A model generated the notes under the pieces. The model did no database searches and was not told where the DNA came from. It saw nothing but the letters and a program-made list of their open reading frames with translations. A program made the position numbers and the translations under genes. This document shows, piece after piece, positions 1-7,901 of a stretch of 64,000 bases of DNA. The DNA comes from Bacteroidaceae bacterium (lineage in GTDB: Bacteria > Bacteroidota > Bacteroidia > Bacteroidales > Bacteroidaceae): positions 282,715 to 346,714 of the forward strand of contig JAGBTN010000017.1 in NCBI GenBank assembly GCA_017631315.1, given 5' to 3'. Position 1 is the stretch's first letter, and each line of letters starts with the position of its first letter.

Positions 1-473
1 CGATGATTCATACCGCCGCCAATCTTCACGGCCTCTTTCTCCAGCATACGCATACCGGGAGTTGTCTTTCGCGTATCAAGAACACGCGTCTTTGTTCCGG
101 CATCGATAAGAACCTGCTGATAACGATGTGTCATTGTGGCAATGCCACTCATACGCTGAAGAATGTTAAGCATGAGACGTTCCGTCTGCAAAAGGCTCTG
201 TACCTTGCCCTTAACACTCACCACAATATCGCCTGGCTTAACGTGTGCACCATCTTCGATATATGTTTCGATCTCCAGTTCGGGATCGAAACGATGGAAC
301 ACCTGCTTGGCAATCTCAATTCCGGCAAAGATGCCTTCCTCCTTGATGAGTAACTTACTTTCACCCATCTCGGTTTCTGGTATGCAACAAAGTGTTGTGT
401 GGTCACCATCGCCAATGTCTTCGGCAAAAGACAGATCGATAAGTCTGTCGTTGAGTTCTTCTACTGTAAGCAT
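1..473 (-). CDS. nadC: Quinolinate phosphoribosyltransferase (NadC), C-terminus cut by window edge
   Basis: The protein makes nicotinate mononucleotide from quinolinate and PRPP, the step that commits de novo NAD synthesis, in the cytoplasm. Reading from ATG at 473 gives about 157 residues with no stop before the window edge. It shows the family N-terminal domain (LIDLSFAEDIGDGDHTT at about 12-27) and the PRPP/quinolinate-binding signature DTRKTTPGMR at about 133-142, followed by KIGGGMNH. The full enzyme is usually about 280 residues, so slightly more than half is present. It lies 45 bp downstream of rlmH on the same strand and is probably the last visible gene of the pepD-lipoprotein-rlmH-nadC unit. 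Identification is confident; only the missing 3' half is unseen. Confidence 0.93.
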   Translation of the reverse strand, partial: MLTVEELNDRLIDLSFAEDIGDGDHTTLCCIPETEMGESKLLIKEEGIFAGIEIAKQVFHRFDPELEIETYIEDGAHVKPGDIVVSVKGKVQSLLQTERLMLNILQRMSGIATMTHRYQQVLIDAGTKTRVLDTRKTTPGMRMLEKEAVKIGGGMNH

Positions 474-518
474 AGTATGTAAATCTAAATTATTTTATTC
501 TAAATTGGTTTTCTTCAC

Positions 519-992
519 CTATTCGTGATGATAAGGTTCGCCATTCAAGATTGTCATTGCACGATATATCTGCTCCACAAAGAACATACGAATCATCTGA
601 TGGGAGAGTGTCATGCGGCTGAGACTGATTTCTTCATTACCTTTTTGATGTATGGCATCTGAAAAGCCATAAGGTCCTCCCACTATGAAAACGAGACGTT
701 TTGGTCCTGCTGCCATCTTCTTTTGCATCCAAGAAGCGAAGTCCATGCTGCTTCGTTCGCTGCCATGTTCATCTAGAAGCACTATATAATCTCCAGGCTG
801 AAGGTTTTTCTGTATCAGTTCGCCCTCACGTTTCTTCTGTTCGTCTTGACTGAGTCCTTTCGTATTCTTGAGTTCTGGGATGACTTCCACAGTAAATGGG
901 ATATAGTGACGAATGCGCTCAATGTACTCCTGAGTGATTGCTTCGAAACGTTTATCGGTGGTTTTCCCCACTACAATCAGCACGCCTTTCAC
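519..992 (-). CDS. rlmH: 23S rRNA (pseudouridine-1915-N3)-methyltransferase RlmH
   Basis: RlmH is a small SPOUT-class methyltransferase that uses SAM to methylate pseudouridine 1915 in helix 69 of 23S rRNA on the assembled 70S ribosome. The 157-residue product has the normal family length. It shows the SAM-binding knot sequence FIVGGPYGFS at about 102-111, the LSRMTLSHQMIRMFFVEQIYRA block at 124-145 and the C-terminal GEPYHH, all hallmarks of the family. Its start overlaps the stop of the upstream lipoprotein gene by 4 bp, so translation is probably coupled. nadC follows 45 bp downstream. Confidence 0.97.
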   Translation of the reverse strand: MKGVLIVVGKTTDKRFEAITQEYIERIRHYIPFTVEVIPELKNTKGLSQDEQKKREGELIQKNLQPGDYIVLLDEHGSERSSMDFASWMQKKMAAGPKRLVFIVGGPYGFSDAIHQKGNEEISLSRMTLSHQMIRMFFVEQIYRAMTILNGEPYHHE

Positions 993-2479
993 TGCGTTAC
1001 CTCCTCTTCTTTTGGTGCAACATATTCATAGCAACCAGCATCGGGTCCTTCGTCATCGAGTCGGCTTATACCTTTCATGTCGTAAACCGGCACGTCGGGA
1101 TATGATTTGTCTGCAAGAGAACGTATTTGGCTTTCTGCCTTTGGGGTGAAATCATAGATGAAGTTTTCTGTATCGAAGAGGGTAAAATTTTCATCACGAA
1201 CAAGTTTCTCTTCATCTTCCGATTCCTTATCCCGATCGAAGATGCAGCCCACAAAGTGTTCTATGTCATCAACAATAGGTGTATTGAGGAAGCAATGATG
1301 GAAGAGATAGTTGCACGAGCCATCACTCGGAATGTTCTCACCCATGATAACATCTTCGCCATAACCGGTGATGACACTGTTTATGAAATGTGCTTTACGC
1401 AGTAATCCGTATTCTTCGCCTTCGGCACAACTGACAAGATTCAAGGCATTTCCTCTGTTTGCAGTAAAAGGATAGAATTGTGCTACGGTGCAATAAATGA
1501 ATGTGTGTGAGCCTCCGTTCAAGTTAACTGTATGTCCGAGCGTGTTGCTTATTTGCGTGTTTGTGACTTTGCTGACGCAGTTGTTGAACTGCAGGCCGTC
1601 GCCACCGATATTATGCAGAACGGAACAATCGATTGTCACAGAGGGTTTTGTTTCGTCTGGCACAAGTTCTTGAGTGTCTTCGCAGATGATGCCGAAGCAA
1701 GAGCTGTGCAAGTCGCAATGGAACAGTTCGTTGCCATAACTGCCACGATGAATGATGATGCCTTCCCAACGACTGGGTGTATTGTCGTAAAGGAGGTAAT
1801 CGAACATATGGTCCATTCGGTCTCCTCGTAATACGACCGGTTTTTCAAGACTTCCCTTGACAAGCAATTTACCATAGACATGCAGCGCAGCCTTGTCGTG
1901 GAACATGAGTGTTGTGCCTTCGGTGAGTGTTAGTGTTGCTCCTTGCTTTACGACAAGTGAGTCGTAAATAACATAAGGTTTGTCCGTTAGGAGTGTCTCG
2001 TCGGAATCGATGATTATTCCATCTCGTTCAATGTATGCATCGATGGCACCACCGGAAAGGACGACCGACTGCTGCGCGCCGTTCTCAAGTGTGAAGAGTA
2101 GCCTGTCTTTGAAATAGAGTGGTTCGTTTGTTCCTACCTCGGGAGGGGTCATTTCTATGCGAATGACAAGGCTGTCGTGGCGTAACACTTCGAAGTTGTG
2201 CCATATACCGCCTGACAAAAATCGTCCGTCCACATTGACACGGAAATGGCTGGCTGCGCCATTCTCGAGTTGAATGGTGTTGATGCGCATGCCATTCCCA
2301 TTGTTGTTGAAAGCGTATAATGTCTTCGTGCTGCTGGGAATTGTGCTGATGAGCGTATCGAAGGCAATGGTGTCGTGCGAAAAGGCAAGACGATAGTCGG
2401 GATTGTCCGAGAAACTTTCGTAGTCGGAGCAAGCAACTGCCAGCAACGTCAGCAGGGGCAGGAGAAACTTTATTCTCAT
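989..2479 (-). CDS. Lipoprotein with right-handed beta-helix-like repeats, function unknown
   Basis: The 496-residue product begins with a lipoprotein signal (MRIKFLLPLLTLLAVACSDY) whose Cys at about 17 would be lipidated, placing it in the envelope. The middle region (about 170-400) has irregular repeats rich in VVKQGATLTLTEGTTL-like and IDCSVLHNIGGDGLQF-like strands, which resemble the turns of a parallel beta-helix (pectate-lyase-like) fold. No catalytic residues could be assigned. It sits between pepD (33 bp upstream) and rlmH (4-bp overlap), an arrangement that suggests co-transcription rather than shared function. Binding or processing of a carbohydrate is possible for this fold but is inference. 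Confidence 0.75.
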   Translation of the reverse strand: MRIKFLLPLLTLLAVACSDYESFSDNPDYRLAFSHDTIAFDTLISTIPSSTKTLYAFNNNGNGMRINTIQLENGAASHFRVNVDGRFLSGGIWHNFEVLRHDSLVIRIEMTPPEVGTNEPLYFKDRLLFTLENGAQQSVVLSGGAIDAYIERDGIIIDSDETLLTDKPYVIYDSLVVKQGATLTLTEGTTLMFHDKAALHVYGKLLVKGSLEKPVVLRGDRMDHMFDYLLYDNTPSRWEGIIIHRGSYGNELFHCDLHSSCFGIICEDTQELVPDETKPSVTIDCSVLHNIGGDGLQFNNCVSKVTNTQISNTLGHTVNLNGGSHTFIYCTVAQFYPFTANRGNALNLVSCAEGEEYGLLRKAHFINSVITGYGEDVIMGENIPSDGSCNYLFHHCFLNTPIVDDIEHFVGCIFDRDKESEDEEKLVRDENFTLFDTENFIYDFTPKAESQIRSLADKSYPDVPVYDMKGISRLDDEGPDAGCYEYVAPKEEEVTQ

Positions 2480-2512
2480 TCGTTTTGTCGTTATGACGTA
2501 AATGATGTGTCG

Positions 2513-3970
2513 TTATTTCTTAGGGGCATTCTCGAGAATGGCAAGCAAGTGGTCCCATACCATCTGCACAGTGGGGATGTGGAGCTTTTCGTCGGGGCTG
2601 TGAACGCCGCGAAGTGTGGGGCCCATGCTAATCATGTCCATGCCAGGGAACTTTTCGCTGAAGAGTCCACACTCGAGTCCTGCGTGGATGCCTCGTACGA
2701 TGGGCTCTTTCTTGAAGAGTTTCTTGTGTTGTTCGACTGCAATGCGCAGGATTTCGCTATTGGGGTTCATCTTCCATCCGGGATAGCCTTCGCCGATGTC
2801 TACCTTTGCTCCTGCCAGTTCGAAAACTGCTGCAAAGGTGTTTGCCATGTTGATGCGAGCGCTGTAGATGCTGCTTCGCTGGCTGCTGTTGACGTCGATG
2901 GTCTTTGTTTCCGGCACTTTGTGTATGCTGGCAAGGTTGCTGCTTGTTTCAACAAGGTCGAGGTCCTGGCATACGGCATATACGCCATTGTCGGCGGCTT
3001 GCAGTGCCTTGATGAGTCGCTGGCTGCAGTCTTTGTTGATGGCTGTTGCGGCTGGTGTTTCGCTTTCGAGGATGAAACGCATTGACTTCTCGGTGACGCT
3101 GTATTCTTCTTCCACGTCTGCCTGGAAGAGATTCCAGTCGACGGTGACGCTTTCCTTGTACTTTGTCGGAATGGCACAAAGGCACCATGCTTCGCGAGGG
3201 ATTGCGTTGTGCAGACCTCCGGCTTGTATGTCGACGAGACGGAGGTCGTATTTCTGCTGACTGAGGTAGAGGAAACGTGCCAGGAGTTTGTTGGCGTTGG
3301 CGCGTTTCTTATCGATGTCGTCGCCGCTGTGGCCGCCTGTGAGGCCTTTGATGGCAAGCGAGAAGGTGAAGAAGCCTTCGGGCATTGCCTCTTCTTCGTA
3401 GTCGAATTGTGCAAAGGTGCGACAGCCACCAGCGCAGGAGACGAAGATCTCTCCGACATCTTCGCTGTCGAGATTGATGAGCAGACGTCCGCTCATGAAG
3501 TCAGACTGCATGCCTTCTGCTCCGGTCAAGCCGGTCTCTTCGTCGCGAGTGAATACACATTCCAGGGGGCCATGCTTGATGTCTGTCGATTCGAGCAAAG
3601 CCATTTCCATGGCAACGCCAATGCCGTCGTCGGCACCGAGCGTAGTGCCTTTAGCCTTCATCCATTCGCCATCGACGTAGGTCTGTATTGCATCCTTCGT
3701 AAAGTCGAAGTCCACATCTTTGTTCTTCTCACACACCATGTCCATATGGCTTTGCAGAACAATGGTCTGACGGTCTTCCATCCCGGGCGTTGCCGGCTTG
3801 CAGATGATGACGTTTCCAGCATCGTCGCGTCGGGTTTCGAGGTTCAGTTTTTTGCCAAAGTCGAGCAGAAAGTCGATCATCTGTTCTTCCTTCTTAGACG
3901 GGCGGGGTATCTGGTTCACTTGTGCAAAGCACTTGAAAACATCGGAGGGTTGTAAATTCATTTCGTTCAT
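2513..3970 (-). CDS. pepD: Aminoacyl-histidine dipeptidase (cytosol non-specific dipeptidase, M20 family)
   Basis: PepD hydrolyses Xaa-His and other dipeptides in the cytoplasm with a di-zinc centre. The 485-residue product has normal family length. Metal and catalytic residues are visible in order: LQSHMDMV (His75, Asp77), GADDGIG (Asp114-115), TRDEETGL (Glu144-Glu145) and NLDSED (Asp168), with the C-terminal metal histidine in the GPTLRGVHSPDE segment. Met1 or Met4 could be the start; Met1 is listed because both are in frame and neither has a clear ribosome site. It is the first gene of a minus-strand unit with the beta-helix lipoprotein, rlmH and nadC. Confidence 0.95.
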   Translation of the reverse strand: MNEMNLQPSDVFKCFAQVNQIPRPSKKEEQMIDFLLDFGKKLNLETRRDDAGNVIICKPATPGMEDRQTIVLQSHMDMVCEKNKDVDFDFTKDAIQTYVDGEWMKAKGTTLGADDGIGVAMEMALLESTDIKHGPLECVFTRDEETGLTGAEGMQSDFMSGRLLINLDSEDVGEIFVSCAGGCRTFAQFDYEEEAMPEGFFTFSLAIKGLTGGHSGDDIDKKRANANKLLARFLYLSQQKYDLRLVDIQAGGLHNAIPREAWCLCAIPTKYKESVTVDWNLFQADVEEEYSVTEKSMRFILESETPAATAINKDCSQRLIKALQAADNGVYAVCQDLDLVETSSNLASIHKVPETKTIDVNSSQRSSIYSARINMANTFAAVFELAGAKVDIGEGYPGWKMNPNSEILRIAVEQHKKLFKKEPIVRGIHAGLECGLFSEKFPGMDMISMGPTLRGVHSPDEKLHIPTVQMVWDHLLAILENAPKK

Positions 3971-4020
3971 GTTTTATGTATTTTCTTATTCTTTAAACTA
4001 TATATTCCTTATTATTATTG

Positions 4021-4028
4021 TATATTTG
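4021..4028 (+). promoter_or_regulatory. Bacteroidota -7 box for the small membrane protein gene
   Basis: TATATTTG fits the TAnnTTTG element and lies 19 bp before the ATG at 4048. No clear TTTG -33 element is seen upstream. It nearly abuts the opposing -7 box at 4033-4040. Confidence 0.55.
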
Positions 4029-4032
4029 CAGA

Positions 4033-4040
4033 CAAATTTA
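4033..4040 (-). promoter_or_regulatory. Bacteroidota -7 box for the pepD operon
   Basis: On the minus strand this reads TAAATTTG, matching TAnnTTTG, about 63 bp upstream of the pepD start. The two divergent -7 boxes are four bases apart, so polymerase binding should be mutually exclusive. Confidence 0.45.
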
Positions 4041-4047
4041 ACGAAAT

Positions 4048-4260
4048 ATGTTGAAACTTGCATTACTTACTCTCGGATTTGTTGGCTTATCCGTTCTATT
4101 TTTATGCGTAAAGCTGCTTCTCAAGCCTGGGAGTCGATTCGGAAGCACCCACATTGGCGGCAGCAAAGCCATGCGCAAACGTGGCATACACTGCGTGCAG
4201 AGCATGGACGCCATGGAGCGAAGAGAGAAAGTCCACGCAAGCGAAAGAAGACACACCTGA
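4048..4260 (+). CDS. Small conserved Bacteroidota membrane protein, function unknown
   Basis: The 70-residue product has one hydrophobic N-terminal segment (LKLALLTLGFVGLSVLFLCVKL, about 2-23) followed by a short basic cytoplasmic or periplasmic tail. The tail motif STHIGGSKAMRKRGIHCVQS resembles a conserved pattern (THxxxNKAMRxRGIxCxQSQD) that I recall from small uncharacterised Bacteroidota proteins. A -7 promoter element at 4021-4028 supports the start at 4048. Its stop is directly followed by the first 22-bp repeat array. No function is known to me. Confidence 0.7.
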   Translation: MLKLALLTLGFVGLSVLFLCVKLLLKPGSRFGSTHIGGSKAMRKRGIHCVQSMDAMERREKVHASERRHT

Positions 4261-4274
4261 ACCCCATCCGCAAA

Positions 4275-4356
4275 AAAGGTTAACCATTATGCCCGGAATG
4301 CTTAACCATTATCCTCGTAAAGGTTAACCATTATTGCCCGAAAGGTTAACCATTAT
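4275..4356. repeat. 22-bp-period array A, four GGTTAACC-type units
   Basis: Four 16-bp units of the type AAAGGTTAACCATTAT start at 4275, 4297, 4319 and 4341, so the period is exactly 22 bp. Unit 2 is AATGCTTAACCATTAT. The 6-bp linkers are GCCCGG, CCTCGT and TGCCCG. The array follows the stop of the 70-residue membrane protein gene and ends about 65 bp before the promoter of the OmpH-like gene. The 22-bp period breaks reading frame and no peptide is encoded. Confidence 0.9.
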
Positions 4357-4421
4357 TTGCAACAAGCAACAGCCTTGTATGCAGTATGCCACCGTATTCA
4401 CAAAAATTAAGAGTCGGAATG

Positions 4422-4452
4422 TTTGCAAGATGCTATTTTATGCGTATCTTTG
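4422..4452 (+). promoter_or_regulatory. Complete Bacteroidota promoter for the OmpH-like gene
   Basis: TTTG at 4422-4425 and TATCTTTG at 4445-4452 are 19 bp apart, the expected spacing of -33 and -7 elements. The ATG at 4489 lies 37 bp downstream. Confidence 0.75.
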
Positions 4453-4488
4453 CACCTATATAATAATACATAAAACATAATAAACACA

Positions 4489-5100
4489 ATGAAACATTAT
4501 CTCGCCTGTGCAGCCTTTGCTGCAGCCACATTGGTACTTGGCGCCTGCGGAGCCCAAGAAAAAGAAACAACCACAGAAACAACTCAGACAGAAGAAACCG
4601 TCGGCCTCAAGATAGCATACGTCGAGCTCGACACGCTGATGAGCCAGTATCAACTCTACAAAGACTACAGCGAAGTACTGACACGCAAAGGAAACAACAT
4701 ACAGAAAACACTGGCACAGAAACAGCGTGCGCTGGAAAATCACGCAGCCTCCATACAGAAAAAATACGAGAGCAACGAATTCACCACACGCGACGAACTG
4801 GAACGCGCACAAGCCTCCATTCAAAAAGAACAAGCCGACCTGGCAGAACTTGCCGACCGTCTGCAAAGCGAATTCGCAATGGAACAAGCACGCATCAACG
4901 ACGAAGCACGCGACAGCATACAATCATTCCTAAAAAAATACAACAAGACAAAGAAGTACGACTACGTCATGATTAAGGCTGGAGACAACCTTCTCATAGC
5001 AAATCCCAAGTACGACATCACAAACGACATCATTAAAGGTTTAAATAAACGATACAAGATTAAACCCGAAGTGGCTGAGCAAATTAAGGAAACAAATTAA
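4489..5100 (+). CDS. OmpH/Skp-like periplasmic lipoprotein
   Basis: The 203-residue product starts with a lipoprotein signal (AAATLVLGACG; Cys at about 20). After a Thr/Glu-rich linker it has the OmpH/Skp beta-strand start (LKIAYVELDTLMSQYQLYKD, about 43-62) and then a long charged, heptad-like helical region (about 65-150) that would form the coiled-coil arms. The C-terminal KKYDYVMIKAGDNLLIANPKYDITNDIIKGLNKRY is the usual end of OmpH-like chaperones. Members help outer-membrane proteins cross the periplasm. The lipid anchor is a variation seen in Bacteroidota. It has its own promoter at 4422-4452. Confidence 0.85.
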   Translation: MKHYLACAAFAAATLVLGACGAQEKETTTETTQTEETVGLKIAYVELDTLMSQYQLYKDYSEVLTRKGNNIQKTLAQKQRALENHAASIQKKYESNEFTTRDELERAQASIQKEQADLAELADRLQSEFAMEQARINDEARDSIQSFLKKYNKTKKYDYVMIKAGDNLLIANPKYDITNDIIKGLNKRYKIKPEVAEQIKETN

Positions 5101-5152
5101 GCCAAATCTTAAAGTTTTGCTTGAAAATTGTTGATAAATTCCCAACAAAAAA

Positions 5153-5184
5153 TTTGGGGCTTTCATGCAATTCCCGTACCTTTG
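5153..5184 (+). promoter_or_regulatory. Bacteroidota promoter giving a probable leaderless mRNA
   Basis: TTTG at 5153-5156 and TACCTTTG at 5177-5184 are 20 bp apart. The ATG that fits the conserved protein start is at 5189, only four bases after the -7 box, where transcription itself is expected to begin. Confidence 0.75.
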
Positions 5185-5188
5185 CGGC

Positions 5189-6202
5189 ATGATTGAATTA
5201 TCAACACACATAGAATACCTGCTCTTCAACTGCACAGATGTAAGCGTTCCGCAGCTCGGAACCTTCACCCGCTGCGAGATGAGCAGCCAACGCATAGACG
5301 AAGAAGGCATATTCCTGCCGCCATATCGCACCGTCAAGTTCCAGTGGAACGAGCAAGAAGCAGGCGAAGACTTCATACATTCGCTCTCCAAACTCCACCA
5401 CCTGACACGCCACGAGGCACGAATCATGTGCGCAGAGTACGTCGACGAGTTGCAGCAGGCAATAGCCGAAGACGGCAGCGTCAGCATAGGCAGCATGGGA
5501 TACATGCTCCGAAGCAATGACAATGAGCATGAACTCACATTCATCCCACTTCAATCCGGCATTGCATCTCCCGCCTACTACGGACTCGATGCACTCCCAT
5601 TTGCCAAGCTGAGCAACGACATACGTCAGCAAAGAGACAAAAAACGCGCTGCAAAGAAGATAAAACTCACATCCATCGCTGCCGACCGCGACACTATAAC
5701 CATCCGCATCAACCGTCGCGTATTCAACTACGCAGCATCAGTTGCAGCATCAATCGTACTGTTCTTTGCCTTCACTTCGCCCTTCGCAAACACCATCAAG
5801 GAGATGGGCAGACAGCAAGCAGAACTGTTCTTCGCGCCAAAGATTGCCTCTGTACAACCCAAAACCGTAGAGGTTAAAGCCAAAGCAGCCACGCCATCAA
5901 CGCCCATCAAGGCAGAAGAGCCCGTTCTCCAGGCACAGCCCGAAGTGAAAGAAGCACTTTATGCAATAGTCATTGCAAGTGCCATAAGCGAGAAAAACGC
6001 TGTAAACTATGCAGCAAAACTACAGAAAAAAGGCTACGATGCCATTGCTTGCAAGACAGGATCGATGGTTCGCGTCATCATTAAAGGCTTTGAAACCGAA
6101 TCGGATGCCTACAACCAAATGCGACAGATGAAAGCAAAATCTAGTGAATTTGCCAATGTCTGGTCATGGAAAGTGAATGACGAAATAATGCCTATTCAAT
6201 AA
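5189..6202 (+). CDS. HU-CCDC81-like/SPOR domain membrane protein
   Basis: The 337-residue product starts with an HU/IHF-like domain (IELSTHIEYLLFNCTDVSVPQLGTF..., about 1-125) of the kind found in Bacteroidota SPOR proteins. A single membrane segment (YAASVAASIVLFFAFTSPF) lies at about 180-198, and a C-terminal SPOR domain (YAIVIASAISEKNAVNYAAKLQKKGYDA..., about 258-330) would bind denuded septal peptidoglycan. An upstream in-frame ATG at 5165 lies inside the promoter, so 5189 was chosen. The protein probably sits in the inner membrane at division sites. The next gene follows 15 bp later. Confidence 0.87.
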   Translation: MIELSTHIEYLLFNCTDVSVPQLGTFTRCEMSSQRIDEEGIFLPPYRTVKFQWNEQEAGEDFIHSLSKLHHLTRHEARIMCAEYVDELQQAIAEDGSVSIGSMGYMLRSNDNEHELTFIPLQSGIASPAYYGLDALPFAKLSNDIRQQRDKKRAAKKIKLTSIAADRDTITIRINRRVFNYAASVAASIVLFFAFTSPFANTIKEMGRQQAELFFAPKIASVQPKTVEVKAKAATPSTPIKAEEPVLQAQPEVKEALYAIVIASAISEKNAVNYAAKLQKKGYDAIACKTGSMVRVIIKGFETESDAYNQMRQMKAKSSEFANVWSWKVNDEIMPIQ

Positions 6203-6217
6203 CCTAAACTGATATCT

Positions 6218-6757
6218 ATGAAGAAGGTTCGTTGCCCCAAGTGCAACAGCTACACACTATTCGACGAGACGCGTTACCAACCTGGCCAGCGTCTCGTTTT
6301 CGTATGCAGTCAGTGTAATAAACAATTTGCCATAAAACTTCCGCCGATGAAGAGCGAGAGTGGCGAGGACAAAGAGTTGTTGCAAGTGAATTCTCCAACT
6401 CAACAAGATGAAATTAGCAGGGGAACTATTATTGTTGTAGAGAACGCTTTCCATTTCAGACAAGAGATTTCTCTTGAGATGGGGGACAATGTTTTTGGTC
6501 GTTTTGTTCACGGCACCAGTATAAACAAACCTATTGAGACCGTCGACCCTAGTGTGGATACGCGCCATTGTATTATTCGTGTGCAACGAGGCAAAGATGG
6601 AAATCTGCAATATATCCTTCGCGATGCGCCTTCCGGCACGGGCACTTTCTACATGAACGAAATACTTCGCGACCAGGATCGCATCCGCCTTCAAGATGGT
6701 TCGGTCATCACTATCGGCGCAACAACGCTTATTCTCAAACTCGAAGACGATGAATAG
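6218..6757 (+). CDS. Zinc-ribbon plus FHA domain protein
   Basis: The 179-residue product begins with a zinc ribbon (VRCPKCNSYTLFDE...VFVCSQCNKQF; two CxxC pairs at about 6-9 and 31-34). The C-terminal half (about 73-175) is a forkhead-associated domain: GDNVFGR, the phosphothreonine-binding RHC in DPSVDTRHCIIRV, and RDAPSGTGTFYMNE. FHA domains bind phosphothreonine peptides, so it is a likely signalling or assembly adaptor. It is soluble, lies 15 bp after the SPOR gene and overlaps the next start by 8 bp. Its partner kinase is not in the window. Confidence 0.85.
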   Translation: MKKVRCPKCNSYTLFDETRYQPGQRLVFVCSQCNKQFAIKLPPMKSESGEDKELLQVNSPTQQDEISRGTIIVVENAFHFRQEISLEMGDNVFGRFVHGTSINKPIETVDPSVDTRHCIIRVQRGKDGNLQYILRDAPSGTGTFYMNEILRDQDRIRLQDGSVITIGATTLILKLEDDE

Positions 6758-7655
6758 ACGGCCGAAAAGGCTGGCTTGTATGGCTTCTGCCCTGCATGAG
6801 TGGACGAGAAAGGGTACAGGACATAACATACGTTTCCTTGCCACCGACCTCGACGGTACATTGCTTACTTCCGGGAAGTGCATTACTGACCACACGAAAC
6901 GCATTCTTATTGAAGCGCAGAACCGAGGTCTGACTGTTATTCTTGCCAGTGGTCGTCCGCTTTACAGCATATTGCCTTTTGCCAACGAGCTTGAGCTTGA
7001 CAAGCATCACGGCTTTGTCATTGCATATAATGGTGGACTCGTATATGATTGTAAGTCAAGGGAAACCATATACGAGGAGACTATTCCTGCCTGCATGATT
7101 CCTGCCCTTAGGGCTGCCGTTCCCTGCGAGAACTTCCGTCTTCATGGGTATAGGGGGAATAGCATCGTCGTCCAAGGGGAGCCAGACGAATGGTCGAATT
7201 ATATTGCCCGTGCTAATAAGATGCCATTGTTGAAGACTGACAACTTTATCGAGGCTATTGTCGAGCCACAGCACAAATGTCTTGTTACGGGAGCACCTCG
7301 CAGGCTCTGGCATTTAGAGAAGAAGATAAACAGACTGTTCGAGGCTTCACTTTCAGCATACCGAAGCGAGAGTTTTCTGCTCGAGGTGGTACCTAAAGGT
7401 ATCGATAAAGCAGAATCTCTACGAAAACTCCTGGCGATGTTAAACGGAAAAACTGAGGAACTGCTTTGTTGCGGCGACGGATATAACGACATCGGCATGA
7501 TGCAACTGGGAGGAATATCGTGTGCTACGAGCAATGCTAAACGCCCGGTAAAACAGATAGCAAGCTTCGTTACCGACAGCAACGACAGCGACGGTGTTGC
7601 TCTCGCAGTCGAGTGTCTGCTGAAAGCTAATACCTATGCTCCAGCTAGCCAGTGA
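6750..7655 (+). CDS. Cof-type HAD-superfamily sugar-phosphatase-like hydrolase
   Basis: The protein has all HAD signatures: motif I DLDGTLL (Asp33 nucleophile, Asp35), motif II ASGRP at about 70-74, a Lys in VPKGIDKAESL, and motif IV CGDGYNDIGMM near 247-257. The cap segment between motifs II and III is the Cof/IIB type, which usually acts on sugar phosphates or FMN-like substrates. ATG at 6750 overlaps the FHA gene stop by 8 bp; ATG at 6780 would also retain motif I and gives a length nearer to the usual 270. The physiological substrate cannot be read from sequence. Confidence 0.85.
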   Translation: MNRRPKRLACMASALHEWTRKGTGHNIRFLATDLDGTLLTSGKCITDHTKRILIEAQNRGLTVILASGRPLYSILPFANELELDKHHGFVIAYNGGLVYDCKSRETIYEETIPACMIPALRAAVPCENFRLHGYRGNSIVVQGEPDEWSNYIARANKMPLLKTDNFIEAIVEPQHKCLVTGAPRRLWHLEKKINRLFEASLSAYRSESFLLEVVPKGIDKAESLRKLLAMLNGKTEELLCCGDGYNDIGMMQLGGISCATSNAKRPVKQIASFVTDSNDSDGVALAVECLLKANTYAPASQ

Positions 7656-7666
7656 TTTGCCCTCCA

Positions 7667-7750
7667 GAAAGGTTAACCATTACGAGGAAAAAGGTTAAGC
7701 ATTATGGTCGGAAAGGTTAAGCATTATTGATGAAAAGGTTAACCATTATT
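7667..7750. repeat. 22-bp-period array B, four GGTTAASC-type units
   Basis: Units start at 7668, 7690, 7712 and 7734, exactly 22 bp apart. They read AAAGGTTAACCATTAC, AAAGGTTAAGCATTAT (twice) and AAAGGTTAACCATTAT. Linkers are GAGGAA, GGTCGG and TGATGA. The array starts 12 bp after the HAD gene stop and precedes the AlkZ-related gene promoter. Confidence 0.9.
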
Positions 7751-7862
7751 TTCAGCCTCCCTTTTTACGCCCTCCAAGCAGCCGTACTGCTGTTTTTGTC
7801 GCCCATCGATTGTATTAGAAATCTTTTTCATCATCTCTGTCGAGGTATCTGCACAAAATTTC

Positions 7863-7870
7863 TAATTTTG
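7863..7870 (+). promoter_or_regulatory. -7 box for the AlkZ-related gene
   Basis: TAATTTTG fits TAnnTTTG and lies 31 bp before the ATG at 7902. No convincing -33 TTTG is seen. Confidence 0.5.
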
Positions 7871-7901
7871 CAGTAGAAATAAACAACCTCACACATCGAC
7901 A

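Noticed and set aside
3798-4283. 161-codon plus frame overlapping pepD
   Set aside because: It is antisense to pepD, crosses the divergent promoters and covers the 70-codon membrane protein gene in another frame.
4275-4356. CRISPR array at the 22-bp repeats
   Set aside because: Repeat and spacer would be 16 and 6 bp, linkers are themselves partly conserved, and there are no cas genes in the window.
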